A stretch of 64,000 nucleotides of DNA from Nguyenibacter vanlangensis (GTDB lineage Bacteria > Pseudomonadota > Alphaproteobacteria > Acetobacterales > Acetobacteraceae): contig NZ_CP152276.1 in the NCBI RefSeq assembly GCF_038719015.1, positions 4,605,501 through 4,669,500 on the forward strand, written 5' to 3'. The position numbers were made by a program, and so were the translations under genes. The notes beneath the pieces are model-generated. The model saw only the letters and a list, made by a program, of their open reading frames with translations, was not told the DNA's origin and searched no databases. Below are positions 19,144-27,065 of this stretch, in pieces. The stretch's first letter is position 1. Every line of letters starts with the position of its first letter.

Positions 19144-19770
19144 ATGTCGGTGAGACGGGTCTTGCAAGCGGGGGGGCAAGCAGGGGGGCAACCCGGGGGG
19201 CAACCCGGGGGGCGAGCAGGGATGCGACCGGGGGGGCGGAGTTTGCGCGTGCAGCAGGCCGTGCATGCGGCGGTCGGCGCGTTGATCGCGGAGGGCGGCC
19301 GCGAGACGCTGACGGTGCCGCAGATCGCGCAGCGCGCGGGCGTGACGCCCTCGACGATCTATCGCCGCTGGGGCGATCTGGCGACATTGGTGAGCGACGT
19401 CGCCCAGCGCACCCTGCGCACGGAATGTCCGATCCGGCCGACCGGCCATTTCGGTACCGACCTGGCGACCTGGGCGGAGATGTACCAGGAGGAGATGGAC
19501 TCGACGCCCGGCCGGGAGATGATGCGCGACATCCTGCGCGGCTGGGACGGCGCACAGGCCGCATGCAGCCTGATGGATACGGTGCAGCCCGTTATCGAGG
19601 CGATTCTCGCCGCCGCCCAGCCGTCGGTCCGCCTGTCCGCCGCGCGCGTGATCGATGCCGTCGTCGCGCCGGTGCTGACGCGGCTGCTGTTCACGGATGC
19701 GCCGTTGCCCCCGGGGCTGGCGCGCGACGCGGCGCTGCGCGTGGCGGCGGAGGGCCGGGAGCGGGAGTAG
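19144..19770 (+). CDS. TetR-family repressor with a Gly-Gly-Gln repeat N-terminus
   Basis: 208 residues. The helix-turn-helix is at about residues 45-80 (GGRETLTVPQIAQRAGVTPS, TIYRRWGDLATLV), followed by a helical TetR_C-type ligand domain (HFGTDLATWAEMY, SARVIDAVVAPVLTRLLF). The first ~35 residues are low-complexity Gly-Gly-Gln/Pro-Gly-Gly repeats that are not part of the fold. They are encoded by a run of G6-G7 tracts. The ATG at 19144 has GAGGG eight bases upstream. Divergent from the MFS transporter it probably represses. Confidence 0.87.
   Translation: MSVRRVLQAGGQAGGQPGGQPGGRAGMRPGGRSLRVQQAVHAAVGALIAEGGRETLTVPQIAQRAGVTPSTIYRRWGDLATLVSDVAQRTLRTECPIRPTGHFGTDLATWAEMYQEEMDSTPGREMMRDILRGWDGAQAACSLMDTVQPVIEAILAAAQPSVRLSAARVIDAVVAPVLTRLLFTDAPLPPGLARDAALRVAAEGRERE
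19170..19236. repeat. G-tract tandem repeat inside the TetR gene
   Basis: Five G6-G7 runs and one G3 run within 67 bases, with spacers such as CAACCC and CAAGCA. The pattern meets the sequence requirement for a G-quadruplex on the coding strand and is prone to slippage. Confidence 0.7.
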
Positions 19771-19772
19771 AT

Positions 19773-19800
19773 CCCGTTCAAGCGGAATCGTTTGAGCGGG
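19773..19800. repeat. Short palindromic repeat element, copy 2
   Basis: CCCGTTCAAGCG-GAAT-CGTTTGAGCGGG, a 12-bp stem with two G-U pairs, directly after the TetR stop. It is related in sequence and flank to the element at 4281-4306 and may double as the TetR terminator. Confidence 0.5.
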
Positions 19801-19843
19801 TGAAGATGCGCGATAAAACAACGACATAGGAAGTGAGGCGGTC

Positions 19844-20074
19844 ATGCGGACTACGTTGGCGATCGATGATGACGTACTGGTCGCAGCCAGGGCTCTTGCG
19901 CGGCAGCAGCGCAAGAGCCTTGGAGAAGTCGTGTCCGATCTGGTGCGCCATGCCTTGCGCCCCCATCCGGCGGCTCCGAGCATGCGTAATGGTATTCCTC
20001 TCCTGCCCGTGTCCGACGAAGCGACCATCGTGACGCGCGAGATCGTCAATATGCTTCGCGATGAGGGGCCGTGA
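19844..20074 (+). CDS. VapB-type ribbon-helix-helix antitoxin (orphan)
   Basis: 76 residues. The N-terminal beta strand and two helices MRTTLAIDDDVLVAARALA and LGEVVSDLVRHALRP are typical of VapB antitoxins; the C-terminal IPLLPVSDEATIVTREIV is the usual toxin-binding tail. The GTG of the expected VapC toxin overlaps the stop, as in intact vapBC pairs, but the toxin is lost after a few codons. An antitoxin without its toxin may be a relic or may still act as a repressor or anti-addiction factor. Confidence 0.8.
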   Translation: MRTTLAIDDDVLVAARALARQQRKSLGEVVSDLVRHALRPHPAAPSMRNGIPLLPVSDEATIVTREIVNMLRDEGP

Positions 20075-20093
20075 CGTTTCTGCTCGACGTCAA
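20071..20093 (+). pseudogene. VapC toxin remnant (first ~8 codons)
   Basis: GTG overlapping the vapB stop encodes VTFLLDVK, matching the start of PIN-domain toxins (T-F-L-L-D-V-N), including the first catalytic Asp. The frame then enters unrelated DNA that belongs to the opposing XRE pseudogene. The PIN domain is absent. Confidence 0.7.
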
Positions 20094-20417
20094 GCCCGTG
20101 GCCGGGTCGCGCCAAAGCGGCTGCGCATTGCCCCGCATGATGCGTCCCGCGCCGGACGCGTCGCTTTCGGCCCGGGTCAGCAATGTAGACAAAGTCAGTC
20201 CGAACGCGCCGGACAGGCGCCGCGGCATCGTTGCGGTGTGACTGGCCCCGGCGCGCTCGATCTTCGCGCTCGACCTTGCTGGTCATGGCGCGGCTGACGC
20301 CGGACGTATGGCCAGGCCGGACAGCGACCAGCCGCGCGGCACGCGCTCGGCGCGCAGCCGGGCGGCGAGGGTGTGCTCCAATACGGATAAGGCGATGTCG
20401 TTTTGTACCGTAGACAT
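20092..20417 (-). pseudogene. Frameshifted and truncated XRE/cupin-type regulator
   Basis: Pieces of one regulator appear in different minus-strand frames: first HTLAARLRAERVPRGWSLSG, then MTSKVERED, then RRLSGAFGLTLSTLLTRAE and QPLWRDPATG. In order these are the helix-turn-helix and linker of XRE regulators that carry a C-terminal cupin domain. At least two frame changes and the loss of the cupin half show that the gene is dead. Its 3' side is joined directly to the vapC remnant. Divergence from the GNAT gene matches the usual regulator-acetyltransferase pairing. Confidence 0.75.
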
Positions 20418-20474
20418 GATGACGCTATGGTGGATAGCGTCGATGATTCCATCCCGTATCGCCCGAGGGTGCCG

Positions 20475-20990
20475 ATGCCCATTACCGTCCGCGACGCGAC
20501 CGAGGCCGATCTTTCCGGCATCCTGGCCATCTATAACGAGGTCGTCCGCACATCCTCGGCCGTCTACACGGAGCAGGAAGCGACGCTGGAGGACCGCAAG
20601 GTCTGGTTCGCGCAGCGGGCCGGCCAGGGTTATCCGGTGCTGGTGGCCGGGCACCCGGCGGACGATTCGGTGCTGGGCTATGCCACGTTCGGCGATTTTC
20701 GGCCCTGGCCGGGCTATCGGCATACGGTCGAGCACTCGGTCTATGTTCGCGCCGACATGCGTGGCCGTGGGGTGGGCAGGGCGCTGGTCGAGCCCCTGTT
20801 CGGCCGGGCCGCGTCCCTTGGCAAGCATGTCATGGTGGCCGGGATCGACGCCGCCAATCCCGCCTCGATCCGCCTGCATGACCGTCTCGGCTTCGAGCGC
20901 GTGGGAACGTTGCGCGAGGTCGGACACAAATTCGGTCGCTGGCTCGACCTGGTGTTCATGCAGCGGTTTCTCGACGCGGGCCGCGACTGA
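20475..20990 (+). CDS. GNAT N-acetyltransferase, phosphinothricin acetyltransferase type
   Basis: 171 residues. ITVRDATEADLSGILAIYNEVV at the start, then TLEDRKVWFAQR, the acetyl-CoA motif A YVRADMRGRGVGRALV, VAGIDAANPASIRLHDRLGFERVGTL and GRWLDLVFMQR at the end. All are typical of the PAT/MddA group, which acetylates phosphinothricin-like compounds or methionine sulfone/sulfoximine. The true substrate here is unknown. ATG 20475 begins right before the conserved part; ATG 20427 is an alternative. Its presumed divergent regulator is a pseudogene, so it may be unregulated. Confidence 0.87.
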   Translation: MPITVRDATEADLSGILAIYNEVVRTSSAVYTEQEATLEDRKVWFAQRAGQGYPVLVAGHPADDSVLGYATFGDFRPWPGYRHTVEHSVYVRADMRGRGVGRALVEPLFGRAASLGKHVMVAGIDAANPASIRLHDRLGFERVGTLREVGHKFGRWLDLVFMQRFLDAGRD

Positions 20991-21017
20991 GGGCCGGCGT
21001 CGTGCATGGCGGCGGGG

Positions 21018-21542
21018 TCAGGCCGTCATATGGCCCGCTCGCGCGGCCTCGATCCGGGCAATGTCGATCCGGCGCATGGTCATCATGGCGTCCATCGCCC
21101 GCTTTGCGGCGGCGCGGTCCGGATCCTTCAGCGCGGCCATCAGGATTCGCGGCACGATCTGCCACGAGAAGCCCCAACGGTCCTTGCACCAACTGCACGC
21201 GCCTTCGCTGCCGCCATTCTCGATGATCGCATTCCAGTAGCGGTCGGTTTCCGCCTGATCCTCGGTCATCACCTGGAAGCTGACCGCCTCGTTCGGCGAG
21301 AATGCGGGGCCGCCATTCCGGTTCCTGTCGTTCAGGCCCCTGCCATTCAGGCCGATGAATGCCTGGCCGAGTACGGTGAATTCGACGGTCAGCTCGCTGC
21401 CCCGTTCGCCGCCAGGGTAATCGGACGGAGCGTGAAGCACTGGTCCGACATGGCTGTCCGGAAAGGTGGCCGCGTAGAATTCCGCCGCTTTCCGCGCCTC
21501 GTCATGGTCGAACCACAGGCAGGTGACGATTTTTCCGGACAT
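21018..21542 (-). CDS. VOC-superfamily (PhnB/glyoxalase-like) protein
   Basis: 174 residues in the PhnB/3-demethylubiquinone-like VOC group: [49 protein letters not shown], then [19 protein letters not shown] and [13 protein letters not shown]. The loop after GLNG is extended by a short repeat-like RGLNDRNRN. Members are often annotated as methyltransferases or glyoxalases without proof, and I would not assign an activity. ATG 21542 is preceded by GGGGAAAG. Confidence 0.82.
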   Translation of the reverse strand: MSGKIVTCLWFDHDEARKAAEFYAATFPDSHVGPVLHAPSDYPGGERGSELTVEFTVLGQAFIGLNGRGLNDRNRNGGPAFSPNEAVSFQVMTEDQAETDRYWNAIIENGGSEGACSWCKDRWGFSWQIVPRILMAALKDPDRAAAKRAMDAMMTMRRIDIARIEAARAGHMTA

Positions 21543-21621
21543 GTGCTTTCCCCAGGGGTGCTTTCCCCAGGCGCGCCTTGACGGCGCGCCATCGCCATAC
21601 GCGTGCGACGTATGGCGATGG
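21543..21621. terminator. Two stacked hairpins and a direct repeat between lpxC and the VOC gene
   Basis: GTGCTTTCCCCAGG occurs twice (from 21542 and 21558), followed by GCGCGCC-TTGAC-GGCGCGC (21571-21589) and a perfect 13-bp stem CCATCGCCATACG...CGTATGGCGATGG (21589-21621). They lie 48 bases after the lpxC stop and could end the dcw transcript. There is no T tract. Confidence 0.45.
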
Positions 21622-21668
21622 CGCTTCGCTTCAAGACCGGGTCATCCGTTCGTGACGGCTTGGGCTGT

Positions 21669-22688
21669 TCAGGCGGCGATGCGAAGGGGCTGCGGCTGCG
21701 GGGCGCGGCTGCGCAGGCGCCAGGCGGCGGGGTCGGCGAAGAGGGCGCGGAGCAGGCGGTTGTTCAGGGCGTGGCCGGATTTGTGGCCGGTGAACAGGCC
21801 GTTGATCGCGGCGCCGGCAAGGTAGAGATCGCCCACCGCGTCGAGCATCTTGTGCCGGACGAATTCATCCGGGCGGCGCAGGCCGGAAGGGTTGAGCACG
21901 CGCGCGCCGTCCACCACCACCGCATTGTCGAGCGAGCCGCCCCGGGCCAGGCCGGCCTTGTGCAGGGCCTCGATGTCCTGCCGCAGGGTGAAGGTGCGGC
22001 AATTGGCGAGGTCGCGGCGGAAGACCTGGCGGTCGATCCGCGTGGCGAAGGTCTGTTCGCCGATCGCGGCGGCGGCGAATTCGATCGACGAGGTCATCGA
22101 CAGGCCGGGATCGCGAGTACCGGGGTCGCGGGCGGGGCGCAGCTCGGCGAAGGCGTCGCCCTCGGCCACGCGGACGGGGGCCAGGATGTCGATCACCGCG
22201 CGCGTGGCGGCCTGTTCCGCCAGGCCGGCGCAGTCGAGCAGGAAGACGAAATCGGCCGCCGAGCCGTCCAGTACCGGGATTTCGGGTCCGTCGACATCGA
22301 CCAGCGCGTTATCGACGCCGCAGCCCGCGAACGCCGCCATCAGATGTTCGATGGTGGCGACGCGTAGCGCCGGGTCCCGGGCATCGCCGATCACGGTGCT
22401 GAGGCGGGTATCGACGACCTGATCGAACCGGGCGGCGATGGTGCGGCCGTCGAGATCGGTGCGGCGGAAGACGATGCCGGTCTCTTCGGCGGCCGGACGG
22501 AGGACCAGGCTGATGCGCCGGCCGGTATGCAGCCCGACGCCCACGCAGGAGATGGCGTGGCGCAGGGTCTGCTGGCGCGGGGCGCGCGAGGTCCGTGTGG
22601 CGGATGCCGGAGCGGGGGAGGATTGGACGGCGGGCGGCTGGGCCTGCCGCAGGGCGTCGTTCCCCACCATTGCCAGCATTCCGTCCAT
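21669..22688 (-). CDS. lpxC: UDP-3-O-acyl-N-acetylglucosamine deacetylase LpxC
   Basis: 339 residues. Zinc enzyme of the committed step of lipid A synthesis. Conserved segments: VGVGLHTGRRISLVLRPA, ATIEHLMAAFAGCGVDNA (zinc His), GPEIPVLDGSAADFV, NPSGLRRPDEFVRHKMLD and DAVGDLYLAG (zinc His/Asp), and GHKSGHALNNRLLRAL (catalytic His). The N-terminal ~40 residues are a non-conserved Ala/Pro-rich leader. It follows ftsZ with a gap of about 260 bases that contains a hairpin, so it may have its own promoter as well. In related genomes bamD comes next; here the accessory block does. Confidence 0.95.
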   Translation of the reverse strand: MDGMLAMVGNDALRQAQPPAVQSSPAPASATRTSRAPRQQTLRHAISCVGVGLHTGRRISLVLRPAAEETGIVFRRTDLDGRTIAARFDQVVDTRLSTVIGDARDPALRVATIEHLMAAFAGCGVDNALVDVDGPEIPVLDGSAADFVFLLDCAGLAEQAATRAVIDILAPVRVAEGDAFAELRPARDPGTRDPGLSMTSSIEFAAAAIGEQTFATRIDRQVFRRDLANCRTFTLRQDIEALHKAGLARGGSLDNAVVVDGARVLNPSGLRRPDEFVRHKMLDAVGDLYLAGAAINGLFTGHKSGHALNNRLLRALFADPAAWRLRSRAPQPQPLRIAA

Positions 22689-22905
22689 ATGTGTCCCCCA
22701 GTCTTTGATCGCTTCTTGAGCGCGTTTCGATCGCGTCTTGATCGCTTAATTCTCGATCGTTCGATTTGCGTCGTGCGTTACAGCAACGACAGCATGATCT
22801 GTAGCGGGTGCGGCGCGGCGGGGCGAGTCAAGGATTATTGCTGACTGTTACGGGGTAAGGGACTGATAATAAAGACAAAATTACGCCATAATGATCGATG
22901 TCGCG

Positions 22906-22943
22906 CATGGCGCCGCGCCGGCCGGGGAGGGCGCGGCGCCATG
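22906..22943 (-). terminator. Perfect 14-bp hairpin after ftsZ
   Basis: CATGGCGCCGCGCC...GGCGCGGCGCCATG with a 10-base loop, starting 8 bases past the ftsZ stop. No T run follows on the minus strand, so it may attenuate rather than fully end transcription before lpxC. Confidence 0.5.
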
Positions 22944-22950
22944 GAGCGGA

Positions 22951-24414
22951 TCAGGATTGGCGGCGCAGGAAGGCGGGGATGTCCAGCCCGACCTCGTCGG
23001 CCGAAGCCTGGCGCACCGTGGCGGTGGGCTCGGGGTCGGGCAGGGCGGGTTCGGCGCGCGGGGCCTCGGGGGCCGGCTGGCGGCGCAGCGCGCCGGTGAC
23101 GATGCTGAACAGGCTGCCGCCGCGCGGGGCGGGCTGATGGACCGGTTCGGGCTGGCGCGGAGCCTCGGAGAACAGGGGGGAGCGCGGCGAAGGACGTACG
23201 CCGGCCATGTGCTGCGGGACCGCATTGGGCGAGGGCGCGCCGGGCGACGCGGCGTGCGGCGACGCGGCGTGGGACGCGGCGGCGTTGGGCGCGGCCGCGA
23301 CCGGCGGGGCGTTGACGAAGTTCGGCGTCGCATGGCGCGGGGTCGCGCCGTGGGCGTCGGACGCGGCGTCCGGCGTCGGCGCGGATTCGGCGGCCTCGGC
23401 CGGAAATGCGTCGGCCGGGGCGGCGTCGAACGCGCGGACCGGCGGCGTGTCGATGCCGGTGGCGACCACCGAGACACGGATGCGGCCATTGAGCGATTCG
23501 TCGATCGCCGAGCCGAAGATGATGTTCGCGTCCTCGGCCACTTCCTCGCGGATGCGGTTGGCGGCCTGGTCGACCTCGTACAAGGTCATGTCCTCGCCGC
23601 CCGTGATGTTGATCAGCAGGCCGCGCGCGCCGGCCATCGAGGTATCTTCGAGCAGGGGGTTGGAGATGGCGTCCTCGGCCGCCGAGATGGCGCGGTTGTC
23701 GCCCTCGGCCTCGCCGGTGCCCATCATCGCCTTGCCCATCTCGGCCATCACGGTGCGGATGTCGGCGAAGTCGAGATTGACCAGGCCGGGCGCCATCATC
23801 AGGTCGGTCACGCCGCGCACGCCCATGTAGAGGACGTTGTCGGCCATCTTGAACGCGTCCTTCCAACTGGTGCGCTCGGTCGCCAGGCGGAACAGGTTCT
23901 GGTTGGGGATGACGATCAGCGTGTCGACATATTGCTGCAGCTCGGCGATGCCGGTCTCGGCGGATTTAGAGCGGCGCCCGCCCTCGAACGTGAAGGGCTT
24001 GGTGACCACGCCGACCGTCAGGATGCCGCGTTCGCGCGCCATGCGCGCGATCACCGGGGCGGCGCCGGTGCCGGTGCCGCCGCCCATGCCGGCGGTGATG
24101 AAGACCATGTGCGCGCCGTCGAGGTGGCGGGCGAGTTCGTCGGCCGCTTCCTCGGCGGCCGCGCGGCCGATTTCGGGCTTGGCGCCGGCGCCGAGGCCCT
24201 GGGTCAGGTGCGGGCCGAGCTGGATGCGGCGATCGGCCTTGCTGTGCGACAATTGCTGCGCGTCGGTGTTGGCGACGACGAATTCCACGCCCTGGAGCTG
24301 GGACTGGATCATGTTGTCGACGGCATTCGTCCCGCCGCCGCCCACGCCGATCACGGTGATGCGCGGCGTGAAGTCGGAATGATTCTGCTGCGGGATGGAG
24401 AGATTCAAAGTCAT
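22951..24414 (-). CDS. ftsZ: Cell division GTPase FtsZ
   Basis: 487 residues. Tubulin-like GTPase that forms the division ring. [17 protein letters not shown] at the start, the GTP signature [16 protein letters not shown], the T7 loop [11 protein letters not shown], then [14 protein letters not shown] Pro/Ala/His-rich linker of about 120 residues follows and ends with the conserved tail [11 protein letters not shown], which binds FtsA and other partners. The linker repeats [18 protein letters not shown] units. It is the last of the ftsQ-ftsA-ftsZ genes, 80 bases after ftsA. Confidence 0.96.
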   Translation of the reverse strand: MTLNLSIPQQNHSDFTPRITVIGVGGGGTNAVDNMIQSQLQGVEFVVANTDAQQLSHSKADRRIQLGPHLTQGLGAGAKPEIGRAAAEEAADELARHLDGAHMVFITAGMGGGTGTGAAPVIARMARERGILTVGVVTKPFTFEGGRRSKSAETGIAELQQYVDTLIVIPNQNLFRLATERTSWKDAFKMADNVLYMGVRGVTDLMMAPGLVNLDFADIRTVMAEMGKAMMGTGEAEGDNRAISAAEDAISNPLLEDTSMAGARGLLINITGGEDMTLYEVDQAANRIREEVAEDANIIFGSAIDESLNGRIRVSVVATGIDTPPVRAFDAAPADAFPAEAAESAPTPDAASDAHGATPRHATPNFVNAPPVAAAPNAAASHAASPHAASPGAPSPNAVPQHMAGVRPSPRSPLFSEAPRQPEPVHQPAPRGGSLFSIVTGALRRQPAPEAPRAEPALPDPEPTATVRQASADEVGLDIPAFLRRQS

Positions 24415-24494
24415 AGGCGTCTCCCGGGACGAGTCGTTGGATCGCGAGTGCCGATTCGCGGGTTTGGCTTCAGGGGGTATTGTGAATCATTTCA

Positions 24495-25883
24495 TCATAC
24501 CCTGTCGCGTATGAATTCGATGACGCGGCGCAGCAGGCCGGGCGATCGCGGTTCGGAAAGATCCAGATCGCCCAGCGCGCCGCCCGCGCCGGCCGCCCAG
24601 GCCAGCAGCCCGGCCGAGGTGGCGAAGGACGGCCAGGCCGCCGGGTCCTCGGGCAGGCCGCGAATCCCGGTGGGGCGGCCCAGCCTGACCTGGCGGTTGA
24701 GGATGCGCGCGGCCATGTTGCCCACGCCGTCGAGCAGCGAGGCGCCGCCGGTCAGCACGACGCGCCCGTCGGCGGCGCGGCCGACCCCCGCCGATTCCAG
24801 GCGGTCGCGCACCATTTCCAGTGTTTCCTCGATGCGCGGCCGGATGATCGAGACCACCTTGGCGCGCGAGACCTTGACGAAATGGTTGTCGTCGTCGCCG
24901 ATCAACTGCACGGGCAGCAGGTCGAGATCGTCATCGGCGGAGAGTTCGGCCGAGCCGTACATCGTCTTGAGCCATTCGGCGCTGTCGGGCGAGGTCGAGA
25001 GCACGTGGGCGATGTCGCGCGTGACATGCATGCCGCCGACCGGCAGGCAGGCGGTGTGCAGGAGCTGGCCCTCGCCGAAGATGGCGATCGAGGTGGTGCC
25101 GCCGCCCATGTCGACCACGGTGACGCCGAGTTCGCGCTCGTCGGCGTCGAGCACCGCGAGGCCGGAGGCCAGCGGGGCGGAGACCAGTTCCTCGATCTTG
25201 AGTTCCGCGCGGGTCAGCACGGTTTCCAGGTTGCGCAGCGCCGTGGTGCTGGCGTCGATGACGTGCAGGCGCGAGGTGAGCTGGTCGCACAGATGGCCGC
25301 GCGGGTCGGCGACGCCGGCGGTTTCGTCCACCGAGAAATCGAGCGGCATCGTATGCAGGATCGAGCGGCCCTCGGACATCGCGCGCATCCGGCCCTCGGT
25401 CACCACGCGGCGGACGTCGGACTCGGTGATCTCGCGCCCGCCCACCGGCCAGCGGACATTGAACAGGCGGCTTTCGGGGTGGCCGCAGGAGAGATTGACG
25501 TAGACATTGTCCAGCCGGCGTTCGGCCATGTCCTCGGCCTGGCCCACCGCGGCGCGGATCGCGGCCTCGGCGTCGCGCAAATCGACGATGCCGCCGGAGC
25601 GGACCCCGTGCGAGCGGCGCCAGCCATGGCCCAGCACCCGCAGCGTGCCGTCGGATTCGCCGCGTCCGATCAGGCACATGATCTTGGTGGAGCCGATATC
25701 CAGCACGCCGAAGACCCCCTGCCGCCAGCCGCGCGGCGGGGTGGGCTCATCGGGCGGGGGCAGGGCGATGACGCGGCCGCCCGCGGGCGCGGGGAGGGCC
25801 GCGTCGGCGCCGCGCCGGCGGGAGCGGCGGCGGCGGGCGGGGGCCGGGTTCTCGGGCTGCGGAGTGACGACGAGATCGTTCAT
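24495..25883 (-). CDS. ftsA: Cell division protein FtsA
   Basis: About 462 residues. Actin-like ATPase that anchors FtsZ to the membrane. GVLDIGSTKIMCLIGR (phosphate 1), the 1C domain, VTVVDMGGGTTSIAIF (phosphate 2), VVLTGGASLLDGV (adenosine motif) and a C-terminal amphipathic helix RRVIEFIRDRV. A basic, Arg-rich leader of about 50 residues precedes the fold. ATG 25883 overlaps the ftsQ stop by four bases, giving translational coupling; longer open sequence upstream lies inside ftsQ. Confidence 0.95.
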   Translation of the reverse strand: MNDLVVTPQPENPAPARRRRSRRRGADAALPAPAGGRVIALPPPDEPTPPRGWRQGVFGVLDIGSTKIMCLIGRGESDGTLRVLGHGWRRSHGVRSGGIVDLRDAEAAIRAAVGQAEDMAERRLDNVYVNLSCGHPESRLFNVRWPVGGREITESDVRRVVTEGRMRAMSEGRSILHTMPLDFSVDETAGVADPRGHLCDQLTSRLHVIDASTTALRNLETVLTRAELKIEELVSAPLASGLAVLDADERELGVTVVDMGGGTTSIAIFGEGQLLHTACLPVGGMHVTRDIAHVLSTSPDSAEWLKTMYGSAELSADDDLDLLPVQLIGDDDNHFVKVSRAKVVSIIRPRIEETLEMVRDRLESAGVGRAADGRVVLTGGASLLDGVGNMAARILNRQVRLGRPTGIRGLPEDPAAWPSFATSAGLLAWAAGAGGALGDLDLSEPRSPGLLRRVIEFIRDRV

Positions 25884-27013
25884 GCGCGCCTCCGTGGGGC
25901 GGATTCGCCGTCGGGAGGCGGCAGGTTGGGGACGGGGGGCGGAAGCGCATTGCCGTCGGGGAGAGCGCTCGGCGCGGTGCGGAGCGGGGCGGCGTGCGCG
26001 ACGGCCGGATGTCCGGATGGCGGATGGTCGGGGACGGGATCGTCGGATGGCGGATGTCCGGGTGCCGGATGCCCCGGTGTCGGATGGCTGGGTGTCGGAT
26101 GGCTGGGCGCCGGGTGGGCCTCGGGGTGGGCGGCGGCGGCGTTCTGCTGGCCGGGCGCGCCCGGCGCGGGGGTGCCGCCGGCCGGAGCGGCGCCCGGGTC
26201 GGGGGGCGGGGGCTGCTGGATGACCAGCCGGTCGGGCAGGCGCATGTCGATGGCGATTACCGGGCGGTCCAGCAGCCTGATGCTGCCCTGCAGGTCGGCG
26301 AGGCGCCTGAGGGCGGGGATTTCCTCGCCTTCGGGCAGCAGGATGGTGGTGCCGTCGCGCAGCAGCAGGTTCCAGCGCCGCTGGTTGACCCGCACGGCGG
26401 CGACCACGCGCCCCTGCACGGCGGGCTGGCCGGCCAGCGCGTCGAGCAGGCCGGCGGCGGCGAGATTGGCGTCCTGCCCCACCACCAGCGGCAGTTGCAG
26501 GAAGGCCTGGGCGTCCTTGCCGGTCATGCCCTGGTCGTGGACGACGGTGCCGGCACGGTCGATCAGCATGAAGCGGCCCTTGTTCTGCCACACCGCGAAG
26601 GGGCGGCGTTCGGTCAGGCGCACGATGATCGTCCCGGGCAGATGACGTTCGATCACAGAATGATCGACGAAGGGCAGGGCGTCGATCCGCCGGCGCGCCT
26701 GCTCGACCGAGAAGCCCAGCACCGGGTCGCCGATGCGCGCGCCCAGCGCGTCCTGCAGGGCGGAGGCGGACGTGAGCACGCGGCCGCTGACCTGGATGTC
26801 GGTGATGCGCAGGGGCAGCATGCTGACCAGGCGGGCGCGGATCGGGGCGAACCGTTCCTCGGAACGCATGTCGCGCAGCGTGACCGCCGCCCCGCCCGCC
26901 AGCGCGGCCAGGGTGAGCGCCAGGGCGGCCGGCCGCACCATGCGGCGCCGGCGCCGCAGGAAGATCGACAGCCGGGAGGGCCGGTCGTTGCGATTGTCGG
27001 CTGCGCGTCTCAT
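25880..27013 (-). CDS. ftsQ: Cell division protein FtsQ with a His-Pro-rich C-terminal tail
   Basis: 377 residues. Arg-rich cytoplasmic start, one membrane helix (AALALTLAALAGGAAVTL, about 28-45), a POTRA domain (ITDIQVSGRVLTSASAL, IDALPFVDHSVIERHLPGTI) and the FtsQ beta domain (GRVVAAVRVNQRRWNLLLRDG, ILLPEGEEIPALRRL). After about residue 265 there is an unusual tail of ~110 residues with repeated H-P-x-P-x/G-H-P units. It connects FtsB/FtsL to the early divisome in the periplasm. Its stop overlaps the ftsA start. Confidence 0.93.
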   Translation of the reverse strand: MRRAADNRNDRPSRLSIFLRRRRRMVRPAALALTLAALAGGAAVTLRDMRSEERFAPIRARLVSMLPLRITDIQVSGRVLTSASALQDALGARIGDPVLGFSVEQARRRIDALPFVDHSVIERHLPGTIIVRLTERRPFAVWQNKGRFMLIDRAGTVVHDQGMTGKDAQAFLQLPLVVGQDANLAAAGLLDALAGQPAVQGRVVAAVRVNQRRWNLLLRDGTTILLPEGEEIPALRRLADLQGSIRLLDRPVIAIDMRLPDRLVIQQPPPPDPGAAPAGGTPAPGAPGQQNAAAAHPEAHPAPSHPTPSHPTPGHPAPGHPPSDDPVPDHPPSGHPAVAHAAPLRTAPSALPDGNALPPPVPNLPPPDGESAPRRRA

Positions 27014-27065
27014 GCGACGGTTCGTGATCCTCCTTGGCTCAAGGGTGGGGTTTCGGTGCGGGGCT

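Noticed and set aside
25994..26160. Repetitive GGATG-type sequence considered as a CRISPR or satellite array
   Set aside because: Units are irregular and in frame within ftsQ, encoding His-Pro repeats; there are no spacers of constant length.
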